Assembly: GCF_030848805.1 (NCBI RefSeq)
Contig: NC_092358.1
Span: 11,324,433-11,388,432, forward strand
Length of the DNA stretch: 64,000 nt
Source of the DNA: Temnothorax longispinosus
Lineage: Eukaryota; Arthropoda; Insecta; Hymenoptera; Formicidae
Direction: 5' to 3'
This document shows, one piece after another, positions 27,846 to 39,738 of this stretch. Position 1 is the stretch's first letter. Every line of letters begins with the position of its first letter. Under the pieces are notes generated by a model. The model searched no databases. It saw only the letters and a list, made by a program, of their open reading frames with translations, and was not told the DNA's origin. A program made the translations under genes and the position numbers.

Positions 27846-30842
27846 TGGGCTCCAGGTCGCCTTCTTCGTGGCTATGCAGTGAAACATTATGCTACACTAT
27901 ATACTGTACGGTATATCCCGGCTAGTAAAACCCGTCGATCTCGGTGGAACCAGCGTTTCTCGGCGATTTAAGTTTTGTGACCTGTGCACAGTCGCAATAA
28001 TTCACGGGCAGTGAGATGCGTGACATCCGACGCTTTGTGACGCTCAAGTTACGATTCCTTCTCCCTATCTCGCACAAGGTCCAGGCAATCCGAAGGTTGT
28101 TGGATACGGTGTCCACGTAACTGTATTGTTTTACCAGCTGGTATAACAAGGAAAGGAACGACGAAATGGACGACTCATGCGGAAAGACTCGTAATATTGT
28201 GTACACACGAAGTTGCATGATTGATTTGAATTCTTCCTAGTCCTTTAAGAATTTCTCTTTTAAAATTAAAAACGACAAATAACGTGGAAAACAACGAGAA
28301 CGTAGCAGAAGATTGAATTACAGATATCTTGACATCTTTGTTTTTAAACTCCTTATCCAAACTCGGCGGAAACTCCATCATTAAAAAATAATGCAACAGA
28401 CGTGAAACCTTTTTGCAAATTTGCTGCTAAATATTCCAATAAATTACAGAAATAAAGTTTATTTAATTTGAAATTAAATGAAGGTTGAAGCTCATGAAGC
28501 TCCGTTAATTATAACTGTAAAGGAACAAGGTTGTGTTAATATTAATTGCAATTCGCATATATATATATATCTCTTTATTGCGAATAGTATTTAATGTTTA
28601 TCTGCAGTAAATTTATTGAAAAAGCATTTACGATCAGAGAGTTGTAATATTAACATTGTTTAACAAAAACGTATAATTTAATTCCGAATGGAAAAATTGT
28701 ACGAGAGAGAATTGGAGCGTCGAAAAAGAGAAATTACGGCGTGCGGACGAGTCAGTCCCCTTTTTTTTCCGCGGTGAAAATTTTGGTTCGACAAAAGTGC
28801 TGAGGTCTTTTTTATGATTGCATTCGCCGGCGCTTAAGAAACGTATCACGAAAAAGCCCTTACCTTCCGAGCGTTTCATGAATTCGCCAAGAGGAAGAAG
28901 CAAAATTCTCACCACCGACGAAAAGAGAAATGAGAGAACCGAGTCGGTCCTAATTTACAAGGCGTTAAATAAAAAGAAGAAAAAAACGTGCGCTCAGACA
29001 CGTGAGTGTAAACGGTGTACCGTAATAGCTGTATTTTCGGCGAACGCCGCGATCATCTTTTTTAAATGCAACAGATTTTAATTGGAAGAGAAATATATGT
29101 CACGTGTATCGATGCAGGAATCTCTGTATATAATAAATACGGTGTAATGTGTCATTTTTAATTGAATCAAGCGGTACTTAAACGATGAACTTTTAATTTG
29201 ATCACACGCAGCGCGGAGTCACATCGTTGCTCGCCGTAAATCTCCTTTACACCCGACGCATAAGTAATGCCGCCGTTATCGTATTTACGTAATTATGCCG
29301 CCTCCACGGTTCTCTCGCTCCCCGCGAGAGCTGGCTTTATCGCGCTCCGCCCGTAACGCCCGATTAGGTCTTAACGCGCGGGATTCTTCGAGTCGCGGTG
29401 CAATATTTCAGCGGAGAGCCGCGGGGGAGACACTTCGCGCGTCGATGCCCGGAAGGTGAAGGGGAAAGAGAGACGACGGCGAGAACGCCGGCAATTCCCA
29501 CCGGAAATTTTAATACTTGAAAGCGCGCCGGCGCCTTCGCCATAAACTACCGGCCGGTCTAGCGTGAAACTTGAATAGCGGACGATTGACACACTACGCC
29601 CCGAGATGAAGTGTGCCGTAAAAGGGGCTCGGAAACGCGCCTTCTTACGCTTGAAGTTTGGCGGACGAGTGTGTCCGAGTAGTACTTGGCCGGCGGGCTT
29701 GCAGGCTTCCTCCGGAGTAAAGTTTTAAGTATCGCCCACTGGGGGTGACGTACTAAGGCATTTCGCGGAGCATCCGCCGGAACTTTACGACTCGGACCTT
29801 CGATCTCGGATGCAGATCGTACGGTATAAACTCTAGGACTGCGACACGAATCTGAATTTCGCATAAATTATAGTGGCAGGATCGGCTATCAATCGCTACA
29901 AGCTTTAAAATTCGAAAATATTCGAATAATTTCTATTTAATATGAGTAATACACGAATTTAGATAAAACAGGTAACACTGAATAATATATATATACTTCG
30001 CGTATCATGCACCATATCACGAGATACTCAAATAACGTACACATGATATCGGTAACAGTATAGTTTGTTCCCCGATTAACAACCCCATAAAACTATCGGG
30101 AATAACGGAGCTGTTTTCAGATATAAATCCATGGCTCTTCCGATTCACGAAGCTCTGCCGCACGCGAGATTTGTTGCGCCCCTCTGGGATGCATCCCGTT
30201 GTACACTGGGTGACCCGTACGGCGCGGCGGCGATAAAACGTCGGCGATTATTGCGAACTCGCCGCACGCGCGGGTTATAATTCAAACGTACGTGCGAGCG
30301 CGACGGAGCATTGCGCGAGACTCGAAAAGAGCTACGAAAAGCTATCAAAGCAATTCCGAGACACGCTTCGTTCGGGATGTGGTCCATGAGGGAGAAAAAC
30401 GCGGTCGATATCCTGGTTCGCGCCCTCCGCTTGCTTTCGCGAGAGAGCGGGTTCGGCAGCCCGAGTCGCGACATATACACACACGGGGTGAGCCGCGACC
30501 CGTAAAATCGCACGTTTCCGCGCAAATGCGCGCCGGATATTTTTGTTTTGCCGCCAGATAGAACAGGCGCAAGGAGCGCGAAGAGGAACACGGCGGCCGA
30601 TCGATTAATTTTACAAAATTGCAAATGTAAAAATTAATATTATTCGATTTTTTTTCATCATTCTACGTATAAAAGTATCAAGGTAAAGTCGAAAAGTGAA
30701 TACTTTACGAGATATTTCATATTTTATATTAAAAATATCGTAACAAAATTTAAAATATCTCAGGAAATTCTTAACAAAAGAGAGCTTTATTACAATGTTT
30801 TGAAAACGTCTCAACAAGGACTACAAAAATATGCAATGAAAA
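27846..30842. other. Non-coding stretch, no gene seen
   Basis: AT-rich to about 28640, then CpG-rich from 29200 to 30590. A 159-codon minus frame at 30145-30624 starts with a hydrophobic segment that mimics a signal peptide, but the rest is arginine/serine-rich and three other frames overlap it. I do not call it. Confidence 0.5.
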
Positions 30843-31031
30843 ACAGGGGGTTCTATTTAAGAAATTGAAGGTGACTTTCGCGTGACCTTCAAACGATTAT
30901 CCAAGGTCAAATTATTGCCACCATCTTATGTCCCCCTCAAAACCATACAACTTTTGTTTGAGACATTTTTTTTCTAAAACTACGTGATATCGAGATATTT
31001 GACTGTCCAAATTAAAATGGAACACACTGTA
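30843..31031. mobile_element. Imperfect inverted-repeat element, about 190 bp
   Basis: The left edge ACAGGGGGTTCTATTT matches the inverse of the right edge (TACAGTGTGTTCCATTT) with several mismatches. Inside the left part is an 8-bp stem, TTGAAGGT...ACCTTCAA. A TA follows the right edge but not the left, so the target duplication is unproven. The edge belongs to the CAGGGTGTTC-like group seen elsewhere in this window. Confidence 0.45.
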
Positions 31032-31788
31032 TATACATATATTTCTGTTAACAAATATCGAAAAGCGGCCCAGAGGAGGGATTTAATATTCTTCGGGGAA
31101 TTTTCTGGTCAGTTATTCTTATGTCGCTTTGCACGAGTTCGCTTTGCGATCGTCGCAATAGAGCGGCAGTGCTTGGAGAAGCACATCTCGTAATCCGGAA
31201 AACTGCACTTTCCAGCTGTTTTTATTTACTTTTTACTTCTCATATAAAACTTTCGTATATGCGTGCGCGAACAGACCGCAATGTCATCCGAAGAATAGAA
31301 GAAGTTGCACGATTGTTCCAGGAAAACTGGATTTTAGGAAAATCTCGCGCAAAGAACGCTGTGTGTGCGGTTGAGCATAAAGCGGTTTTGATAAAAGTTC
31401 ATTCATTTTCTCAAAAATGGATATCTTAGTGCTTCAGAAAAATGAAAATGTTTACACTAAAATCCGATGAAGCTAATAGAGATCGAACCGCTAAATCTAA
31501 TGTATATTTTGGTTTTGAAATAATTAATATTTTGTCAATAATAATAACTATTATCACAATTAAGAATTTTTAATTGACTATATACTGGCAATGATTATAA
31601 TCGTGGCAACGATTATAATCGTCGTGACAAATCGTCACCGCGTTTCGACCAAGGATTGTAGTCATTTTAAATTAATGTAATTTTAGATGCTTATACTTTC
31701 TTCTCACACCCTCTCTTTTATTTTTATATCCTCGATATATATTTTAGATGCTTATAATATAAGCGTCTTAATTAAATAATTAAATTCA
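31032..31788. other. Non-coding stretch upstream of the tRNA-like gene
   Basis: No recognised gene; a 102-codon plus frame at 31121-31429 has no known domain. A 15-bp direct repeat, TTTTAGATGCTTATA, occurs at 31681 and 31742. The phrase CGATTATAATCG/TGATTATAATCG is repeated at about 31588-31622. Confidence 0.4.
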
Positions 31789-31897
31789 TTGCGAAAAATA
31801 TTACCTCAGCCAGGGTTCGAACCTGGAACCTCCCTCATTCCATGCGGGTATCGTACCAATTCGACCACTGAGGCATGTGTGGTAATATTTATCGCAA
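31789..31897. repeat. Inverted repeat enclosing a tRNA-like gene
   Basis: TTGCGAAAAATATTACC (31789-31805) and its inverse with one mismatch (31881-31897) flank the tRNA-like sequence. The left arm runs straight into the acceptor stem, while on the right six bases (ATGTGT) separate stem and arm. Ordinary chromosomal tRNA genes do not have such flanks; they suggest the tRNA was carried by, or became, a small mobile hairpin. Confidence 0.7.
31802..31874 (-). tRNA. tRNA-like gene, GGA anticodon, short variable arm (possible tRNA-derived repeat)
   Basis: On the minus strand the 73 nt fold as a full cloverleaf. The acceptor stem GCCTCAG/CTGAGGT has one G-T pair at the end. The D stem GTCG/CGAT encloses AATTGGTA. 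The anticodon stem CCCGC/GAGGG has one mismatch, with loop ATGGAAT. The variable arm is 5 nt (AGGTT), and the T arm CCAGG/CCTGG has loop TTCGAAC. Box A (TGGTCGAATTGG) fits the Pol III consensus exactly and box B (GGTTCGAACCC) fits GWTCRANNC. Five Ts follow 3 nt after the discriminator base (31794-31798 on plus), a Pol III stop. Anticodon GGA would read serine UCC, but serine tRNAs have a long variable arm and eukaryotes normally use inosine-modified AGA there. A functional serine tRNA is therefore doubtful; a tRNA-derived mobile repeat or relic is more likely. No intron is seen. Confidence 0.65.
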
Positions 31898-31959
31898 TAA
31901 CAATGTATTAAGATGACAAACAATATAAGATGGAATACCGATTTTCAGTCAAAGGTGTA

Positions 31960-32060
31960 TATTCAAACCAAATAAGTAACATTTGCTTCGCAAATGTAAA
32001 AATTCTTAATCGTGTTAATTATTCTCTGACAAAGCAAATGTTACTTATTTGCTTTGAATA
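31960..32060. mobile_element. Short hairpin element, 31-bp arms
   Basis: 31960-31990 and 32030-32060 are reverse complements with two mismatches; each contains AAATAAGTAACATTTGCTT or its inverse. The left arm ends in a second small hairpin, CATTTGC-TTC-GCAAATG. It lies only 62 bp from the tRNA-bearing inverted repeat, so the two may have inserted independently into one AT-rich site. Superfamily unknown. Confidence 0.65.
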
Positions 32061-32875
32061 ACTATTATCATGACATCAAATTATTCAACGTGACGTTTAG
32101 CGGTCATAACGTTTAATCCCAAGTATTTTTTATTTTATATTTAATTTACACAATAAATGTACTCATGTGAAATATGTTGTATTATTTTTTATTACGAGTA
32201 TAGTTTGCATTATCATACGCAATATATTCTCGTCTCGTTCATATATATCTTTATCTATGCTCGCTCTGTTTTCTTCACTCGCACAATGCGCTTTGTGATA
32301 CCTCTTTATATATTTGCCTACACTTTGGATAATTCCGCGCTTTGCTTCGCGGAATATAAACGATTCCCATTCTGGAAAAGAGACTAACAATTGTCGAAAG
32401 TAACTAGCTACCGGGCGCACGGTAACTATTTACCATCGTCACAAAAGAAAACCGTCCTGCGGGAATCGCAATGCGCATTAAGCGGTTACCGTGGCATATT
32501 TCATTGCGAAATTAACCTCGCAGTGGTATCTCGTCGCTTTGACGAGGAGAAAAAGCCTGGACGCGAGCGTATCCGCTTTAATAAAAATGAAACGGAATGT
32601 GGTAGCAATCGTGTGCTAGCAAATGGACTCGTAAGTACCGTTTTGACAATACCGTCAGCGTATTTTTACCGCGGTTGTTATCATTGCAAACGGACCGTTT
32701 TTCATTACATTTTTTGTCCATGAGAATTATTAATCGGACATAGCTCGTTTAACATCTTTAATTATCGGAATGTGCGGCATAATTGGAATATAGAGGGAAG
32801 TATGCAACGAATCGGATCGCCCTCCTTCAAGCAGGCCATTGTTTTCTTATATTAAGTTACAATACGACTGCACAA
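32061..32875. other. Non-coding stretch, no gene seen
   Basis: Open frames at 32157-32387 (plus) and 32163-32420 (minus) are mirror images of each other in AT-rich DNA. The plus frame at 32391-32723 (110 codons) has no recognisable domain. No repeat with ends is visible. Confidence 0.4.
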
Positions 32876-33005
32876 TAAGGCTGCGTTCGGAAACGTCACC
32901 CGAGTACACACGAGTATACTCCCTTCTCTTTCTATCTTAGCGAGTTAGAAGGAGAAGGGAGTATACCCGTGTGTACCCCGGGTGACGTTTCCAAACGCAG
33001 CCTAA
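32876..33005. mobile_element. PIF/Harbinger-type MITE, 124 bp, TAA target duplication
   Basis: The element 32879-33002 is almost entirely a hairpin. Each arm starts GGCTGCGTT(C/T)GGAAACG, continues through CGTCACCCG and ends at ACTCCCTTCTC, about 50 bp with few mismatches. TAA occurs directly on both sides (32876-32878 and 33003-33005), the duplication typical of Harbinger-class insertion. The terminal GCTGCGT is shared with the larger element at 14084-15041, so both may depend on related transposases. No coding capacity. Confidence 0.75.
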
Positions 33006-34369
33006 CGGGAGTGGAGTATCGGCGTAATGAGAGACACTAGATAACGATAAAATACGGTCAGCGGAAGCTGCGGACTATTCTTTGTAGTTTCTGCAAATAT
33101 TTCTTCCCTGACAATTTCTCGCTCCCTGTTCCTCCCCTCTCTTTCTTTCTCTCTCCTTCCTCGTTTGCCATTTCTCTTTCTCGCCTTTCTAGATTGAGCC
33201 CGTGAAAAAATGAGGCGGAAGAGGTAGTCGGGTACCGACATCGATACGCCGCAGATGCCACAGCGCTTTTTACTCATCTTTTTCCGATATTAACCGATTA
33301 AACATTTACCGTGGATTTTAAAAGGCCGCGGAAAGATAGCCGCCGCGCCGTTACCACCATCGCCACCGCTGCCCACATTTTCCCCTTTCGTTCTCTCAGT
33401 TCACCCGGTGGTTTTTTTTTTCATGTAATAACTTCATAAGCAGGCCGAGAAAGTCGAGGGACGACCCGATGAGACGGCTTAATTAAAAAAGCACGGGGCT
33501 GCCGCGCGCAGATTACGGGCCGAAATAGATTCGCATATTAAAATATAAGCCCTTTACGCGAATGCTTTTTAATTCCCGCTCGCAGCAGCACACTCTCGCG
33601 GGAGAATGCAGCGATGTTAATTACTTCTAATGAAGTGAACTTAATTTGCGCTGCATCGAGCCGCTATCATCCTCGCCCTCTTGTCTCTATTTTCCCCCAT
33701 TTTTCGTATTACGTTAAATCATGTTTGAAAATGGTTTTATAAGAATTAAACGCACTACATAAACGTATACGTACGGTTGGCACGAATTTGTATTTCTAAT
33801 ATCAATCAAATAATATTATTTTTATTAAATCCGTTTTTTAGTATATCTTTCTTCAAATAATATTATTCAGATTTGTCGGAAAACTAATTCAAACCAGATA
33901 ATGCATTAATAATTTTACACAAAGGATATTGATTCTTCATCATACGCCATGCTTATATTATACGGAGTATGTTTTATTGAAGAACGGCGTAAAAATTGCG
34001 CGCTGACAAAAATTAATTGCACGGTTTTTACAGACGTGACAGCTAGAGCAAAATGTTAACAGATAATTTTTAATACGTGGCGCAAATTGCCGTGCAGCGC
34101 GCGCCCGGAAGTCCTGTAAGTTGATAATAGCCCTGGGAACAATAGCCCTTTGTGTGTCACGAGCAAATCCTCTTATTAAAAGCCACGCTTGCGCTACAAG
34201 AGTCGAGGAACGAGATAGTAACAAACGCTCCGGCTCGTGCTCCAGACGTAGAAAGTAAACGTTCGCAAAGCCGGGTGTATGCGGTAGACATGTAATAATT
34301 AATTAACTGCGGTATTTCACATTTTTCTGATAACTTATATTAAATAATTTATTTTATCACTTTTATCAC
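33006..34369. other. Non-coding stretch, no gene seen
   Basis: Contains a short CT-rich tract (33130-33190) and AT-rich DNA from 33720 to 33960. Small minus frames at 33002-33277 and 33958-34224 have no recognisable family. Confidence 0.45.
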
Positions 34370-34527
34370 AAGTTAATATTGATAAGAAAATGTAGCATTC
34401 ATAGAAATTGGGATGAAATTCTTCTAAAAATTGAAAGATTTTAAATTTTTCTTTAAAATCTTTCAATTTTTAGAAGTATTCCATCCCAATTTTGATGAAT
34501 GTTACATTTTCTTATCAATATTAACTT
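34370..34527. mobile_element. Near-perfect 158-bp hairpin, 76-bp arms, TTAA at each end
   Basis: Arms 34370-34445 and 34452-34527 pair with about five mismatches around a 6-nt loop. Each arm contains TTAATATTGATAAGAAAATG and CTAAAAATTGAAAGATTTTA. TTAA lies at 34373-34376 and 34521-34524, which could be a piggyBac-style target duplication, but the next bases are not the CCC expected there and TTAA is itself palindromic. The unit could be a MITE or a hairpin small-RNA locus. The low divergence of the arms suggests youth or gene conversion. Confidence 0.75.
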
Positions 34528-35621
34528 TTTTCAGAGGTTCAAGATTTTTAATTAAACAGAATCGTGTAATTTTTATACAATAAAATCGTGCTATTACCTG
34601 CCAACTATCCCTACGTCTAATATTAAATCTTAGAAGTACCCAGTGGAGTTTGACATCTGACCTTGTATGGTAAAAGAACGCCTTCGACGGTTCCGCGATT
34701 CCGGTGCTTGCGCGGCTAGAAAGGTGCGCGTTGAAAAAATAAAACTCGCGGTGTAATCTCCGCTTTCGTGCTCGTAAAAGGAACCTGGGGGTGCCGGTCT
34801 GACTGATGGACGGTCGTGAAGTACCGGCAGGTTGAACGAAGGGTCAAACGAAAACACACACGGAAGAGACCGGGCAAGCCGTGTCGCGCTGTCGGTTTTC
34901 GTGCCGGTGAAACGAACCGCGGATTGATCGCCGGCGAACCGCACGAGATTGATCGCGCCGTGTGTTCCTTGCGTTTACAACGGCAACACCCTGCCTGCGC
35001 CGCATGCGAGAATTACGAGAGCCGGGGTGACACCCGCCCGCGGGGCGGACTTTGCCCATATTTTCCACATCGTGTTTGATGTCACGTAGTGTCCGATTGC
35101 AAAAGGAAAGCCGTCGCGTCGCGGGAAAGCTCGCTATATATTTGATGCAAGAGCGATCGACTCTCGCTGTCTCGCTTCCGTAGCGCAATTATTCGATAAA
35201 CATTTGAGTTGAGACCTATTTTGATGATAGAAGAAAAAAATCTCGCTAGGTAAATTTGCTCGTTAATGAATTTGCTGCCAAATAAAAACGGTGTTTCTTT
35301 TTTTTAGTAAATGCACTCGTATTTTTAAGTTACAGCGAAACTGTTATTGCTTTTCGTTAATAAACATAAGTTTGTCTTATTTCAGCGATTCTACAGAAAC
35401 ATTTTCGGTAAATAAAAGTTTTTTTTTTAAATTCTTTTTTTGCTGTGCATTTGATAATTTACAAAGTTTCCTATAGATAGAATATACGTTATTCCAGAGA
35501 ACCTTTCTCCCCGTGTAGGATACCCACGTTGTCCGGCTTGTAACTTAAATTAGAACGAAAATAGTCTCATGAGAAGTAATGGCAAAACGACAATGTGCAA
35601 CGTTATTATATTGTACAACGT

Positions 35622-35625
<4 letters not shown>
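34528..35625. other. Non-coding stretch, no gene seen
   Basis: The 34640-35170 part is CpG-rich and carries overlapping frames on both strands (34630-34944 minus, 34816-35079 plus, 34844-35188 minus), none with a known domain. The 35210-35480 part is AT-rich. Confidence 0.45.

Positions 35626-35671
<46 letters not shown>
35626..35671. repeat. (AT)n microsatellite
   Basis: About 23 AT units. The I-Y dipeptide frames crossing it are artefacts. Confidence 0.95.
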
Positions 35672-35672
<1 letters not shown>

Positions 35673-36431
35673 CCAGAGAGCGCGGTGTTATTATCGCGAT
35701 GTCGTCATACCGACTGCAATCCCATCGACGTGCGCCCGACTGCGGCAACTGGCTGGCAACAGCAAGATAACAAGATATGTGCCTCGAATCGCTAATGACG
35801 TAAGTTCAAACTTGGCAAAGCGCATCGAAACGGAGACGCGAAGGTGTGCAGCGGCAGCGGGGGGCGGAAATTGGCGAGAGGGATGGATAGTCGGTTCGCT
35901 GCTCCGGCGAAATTGGCGATCTAGGTCAGTCTTTGATACACCGTCATATTGAGCGAACAATTAAATTGGAAACCTGCGTCGACGAGTCTTCCAGGTCGCG
36001 CGAGGCTTAACCCGATTTCAGCAGCCGCGTCGTCGGCGGGGCGGCAGTTAGATACACATATATTCCTGTGCCCGTGCATATTTTACACCGGGTGAGAAAT
36101 TGGAGTCGAGCGAGAGAATCGAAGCCGCGAGCGAGCGAGCGCCCACAGGGGCGACGATAGATTCGGAAGGGGATCGAAGGGGATGGCGAAATATCGCGGC
36201 TTGATAAGGGGACGCGATTAATTACACGTTGGAAATTAATTGCCAAGCCAGCACCCCTTCTGCGATCCTATTCTACAGATACGTTGTACGTACCCATTGT
36301 GTGCGAGACGCTATGATATCGCGGTTCATCGCGGCGCGCGGCGCGGCGTCCGGCCATCCGCCGCACTAAGTTTCGCCGTATCACTACGTTGATAAAAGGA
36401 GCGGGCAGCCAGGCTAATTTTTGTGAGTGTA
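35672..36431. other. Non-coding stretch, no gene seen
   Basis: CpG-rich sequence with a short (GCGA)n run at about 36128-36141. Overlapping frames on both strands have no recognisable domain. Confidence 0.45.
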
Positions 36432-36487
36432 ATGTGTGTGTGTATGTGTGTTGTGTGTGTGTGTGTGTGTATACATGTATGTGTGTG
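36432..36487. repeat. Interrupted (TG)n microsatellite
   Basis: TG dinucleotides broken by TA and TTG; the cleanest run is at 36452-36471. Confidence 0.9.
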
Positions 36488-39400
36488 CGCGCAAAAAAGT
36501 GGCACTCCGGTAAAAGCGGCCGCTTACGATGCTATAAAGAGAACTTTTCTTTTTCTTGCACGCCAGGTAGCGCAATTTCGCACGCTTGCAAAAGTGTGCG
36601 CCTGCGTTTGCAGGGAACACACGCGCTAAAGGTAATGAGTCATGTAAATTAGAATTGAAAGAGTGCGGTGGCAATAAGAGGACGTCTATGCGATTTTGTA
36701 GTCTTGTCAACTTGCATTTTTCCAGCAAGTTATCGTAATTTTTATGTGTAAACCGTAATTAACGTACTTCGCATTTTTTCTAATAATACTAAAATCGTGA
36801 TATTCCGTAGGGTAGATTTCCTTCTCGAACTGAAATAAAAACGGCTATCGGTATTTAAAGCACATCGGTTTTTTCGCTCTTCGACGCTTCCGTCGATGGC
36901 GGAAGAACGAACTCTCCGCAACCCCGCTTAAATTTCCAATTAAGATTCCTGCCCGTCCCGGGCGAAAAAAAGCGTCGTCGTCGAAACGACGTAAGAACGC
37001 GGCTCGCGCGCGTGTTCCGCTGGAATTCAGCGCGGAAAAGAGCGGCGCAAAAAGACTTTGCCGTGGCGTCAGCAGGAACGCTCGTCGAGTTATTTCTCTA
37101 ACGAGCTTGAAAGACAATAGGGGTTATAGCTCTTCTGTAATCCGGCTGCCGAAGCGTCCCGTGTCACCCTCTCAAAGGCCTTTTACGCGTGCTCTTGTAA
37201 TTAGCGGCTCGCGAGAGAAAACGGTTGGCTGCAGGCAACCTCCGCTGGAACTCACGACAAGCGGGGATAGCCCCGGGATTTTCTCGTTCTTCCGCGTCGC
37301 AAGCCTCTTCGGGAAGTGGAAAGCGACCAGCGCGGGCGGTGACGGCATGGAACGTCGCATGGGATCAGAACGAAGTGACCGAGATAGAAATGAAAAACAG
37401 TAATATATTTTGCAAAAGAGCTTTTAGAAATGTCACTTTCAGAACGCTTAATCCTCCCGCTCGTACCACAGATCTCGTTAAGCTTTCGGTTACTGTGAAA
37501 TTTACGTGACCTTATTTTGGAAAAAGATATTCAGCCTTTCTCATCCCATTTTGTAGTAATAAGTAAACAACGGCGATGATGCGAGAAGACAGATATATAA
37601 TACTATATCATCATCAAGAAGTTTTGCAAGCACGCTAATCGTTATTTCGACAGTTTTCCTATTAATTTCTGGTGTAATAATTGCACATCTCGGACATACG
37701 ATATTTAAAATGCTAATCTCTCTTTCTTTCTCTTGCCCCTCCTTCTTTTATCTAAAGTTATCAAACGCATACTATAGAATCGCTTCCCGTGATAGTTCAG
37801 TTTATCTCGTACTAACATCCGTTAAACTTCGAGCATCTTGTGTTACAAGATAGAAGACGATATAATATCAAAAGTATCAAATTGCTTGACAAGGAAGGAC
37901 GCGCTCGCAATAGCAATAGGTCTAATTAGCGAGAAGTGAAAAAGACATAATATTACATAATATGATATTTGGCAATACTTATTACAAACTATCTCTAATA
38001 GTTGCCCGCAATTGTTTCCCCCGGTAATTGTACCCGACCGGTTTCGCGCGTCTTCTAATTAGTGCCGCGTTGCTAGAAAACTGCGAAGGATTTATGCGCT
38101 GCTCTGCCCCTTTCTCTCCCCTTTCGCGCTTAATAACCGCAGACGCGAAGGAGGAAATTGATGGAAGTGAGAGTAAAAGCGTGCAATTACGGCGATGGCG
38201 GGTAAAATAATAATCGTCCGCCGACGGGGAGAAATACCTACGCGATTGTCCGATACGCTTAAAGCCGAACAACGGGCGGTGGAGAAAAGCGGAGAAGACG
38301 TGAATGTGTCTTTTGAAATTAAAAATTTATTTTGCTATTAATTTAAAAAATTGATTTAAAAAATATAATCTTTCTTTTTTTATATTCATACTATAACTCT
38401 AATTAGTCTAAATTGCTGGAAGAATCCTTAATTAGGAACTTAACCGTCTCCGCGAAGTTTATCCGAGCGATTGTAGAAACGCACTGTACGTAACGCTGAC
38501 TGATCTCCCTTGATTAACTTTTCGCATTTCGGTTTTTTCGCTCGCGATCGTTAAGCAATCAATCCTCATTGGGCGTTTTTATTAGCACCTGAAATGTCGG
38601 CGCGATGCGCGCACCAATAAAGGATCCCTTTCGCATATCCGCGTGAAAGGCTTTTCCCATAACCGCGGAAACAATGATCTATTGTCTGCGGGCCGATACG
38701 AAAAAAGAGAGATCAAAAAGCGCGAACACTGGATACACAGGGTGTTCTATCGTTATTGCCGAACGTTTTCGATAACAGATCGAAATCAATCGAAAATTAA
38801 GATATCTTTCACAATCAATTTATATGTCACGAACTTTTACCAAGATCTTTTCGTTCTCGATAACAATAAATCTCTGAGGACTTGCTGTTAAAATATTTCT
38901 CATAACAAATATATTCGCGTCACAGAATTGATCTTCTGACAGCATGCGATTTTACAAGACAACGATATGTCATTTATTTTTATCAATTTAAATCTCATAT
39001 TTTTCATGTAATAATTTATATAATTTAATAAGAGACATTGCAGAGGAATAGAATATTTTTTAAGCACGATTTCAATGATGTTTAATTTTAACAGTACCTA
39101 AGTAATCGTTTAACTTTAAGTGTCTTTGGTAACCAGGCCGATCATCCAAGTTTTCGTAGAATAAAACCGATCGCAAATTTGTCCAAGTATTTGTCATTAA
39201 AATATCTTCCGGTAACGGTGGGCCACCCCGTAGAAGCTACCGATAGGAAAACCGGGGGAAAATGAAAGTTCGGTCTAGCGGGATGACGACGGAAGAAGGG
39301 AGGAACGAGGGGGACGAGCAGGCTCTGCAGAGAGGATAAAATAATTTCCGGAACGTCGGAATGCGGAGTACTCCGATGGAAGTGGCGTTCTGATCGAAAT

Positions 39401-39738
39401 CCGGGATGAAAGAGGACAATTATTGACGCAGACTAATTTCACGAATCGAGCAACGCGCGGCAGCGTCGAAAATAAAAGAGAGGGAGAAAGAGAGGAGGGA
39501 GATAGAGTGGAGAGATCCTAAAGAGAATGGCAGTTATCCCGTCGATTCTCGTGGGGGATGAGTAATTGAGATAGCTGCGTGCTTTTTCGGATCGGCGGCT
39601 TTAAAATCACCGATTATCTTAAAAATGTATTTTCGCCGGAATTATATTTTTTCTTCTCATCGCCTTATGCATTAGTGATTCTCCCGTTTATAGAATAATC
39701 GGGGTGACTGAACATTCTAGTTAGAAAATTTTCGAAGT
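36488..39738. other. Non-coding stretch, no gene seen
   Basis: GC-rich to about 37400, then mixed. The CAGGGTGTTC edge motif occurs at 38738-38747 without a clear inverted partner, so it may be a truncated transposon end. A CT-rich patch is at 37720-37750 and a purine-rich patch at 39475-39515. Confidence 0.45.

Noticed and set aside
30145..30624. 159-codon minus frame with a signal-peptide-like start
   Set aside because: The downstream part is arginine/serine-rich, overlaps frames in other phases and matches no family. CpG-rich DNA yields such frames by chance.
39100..39150. GTCTTTGGTAACCAGG resembling a miR-9 family start
   Set aside because: It diverges after the seed and has no hairpin partner.
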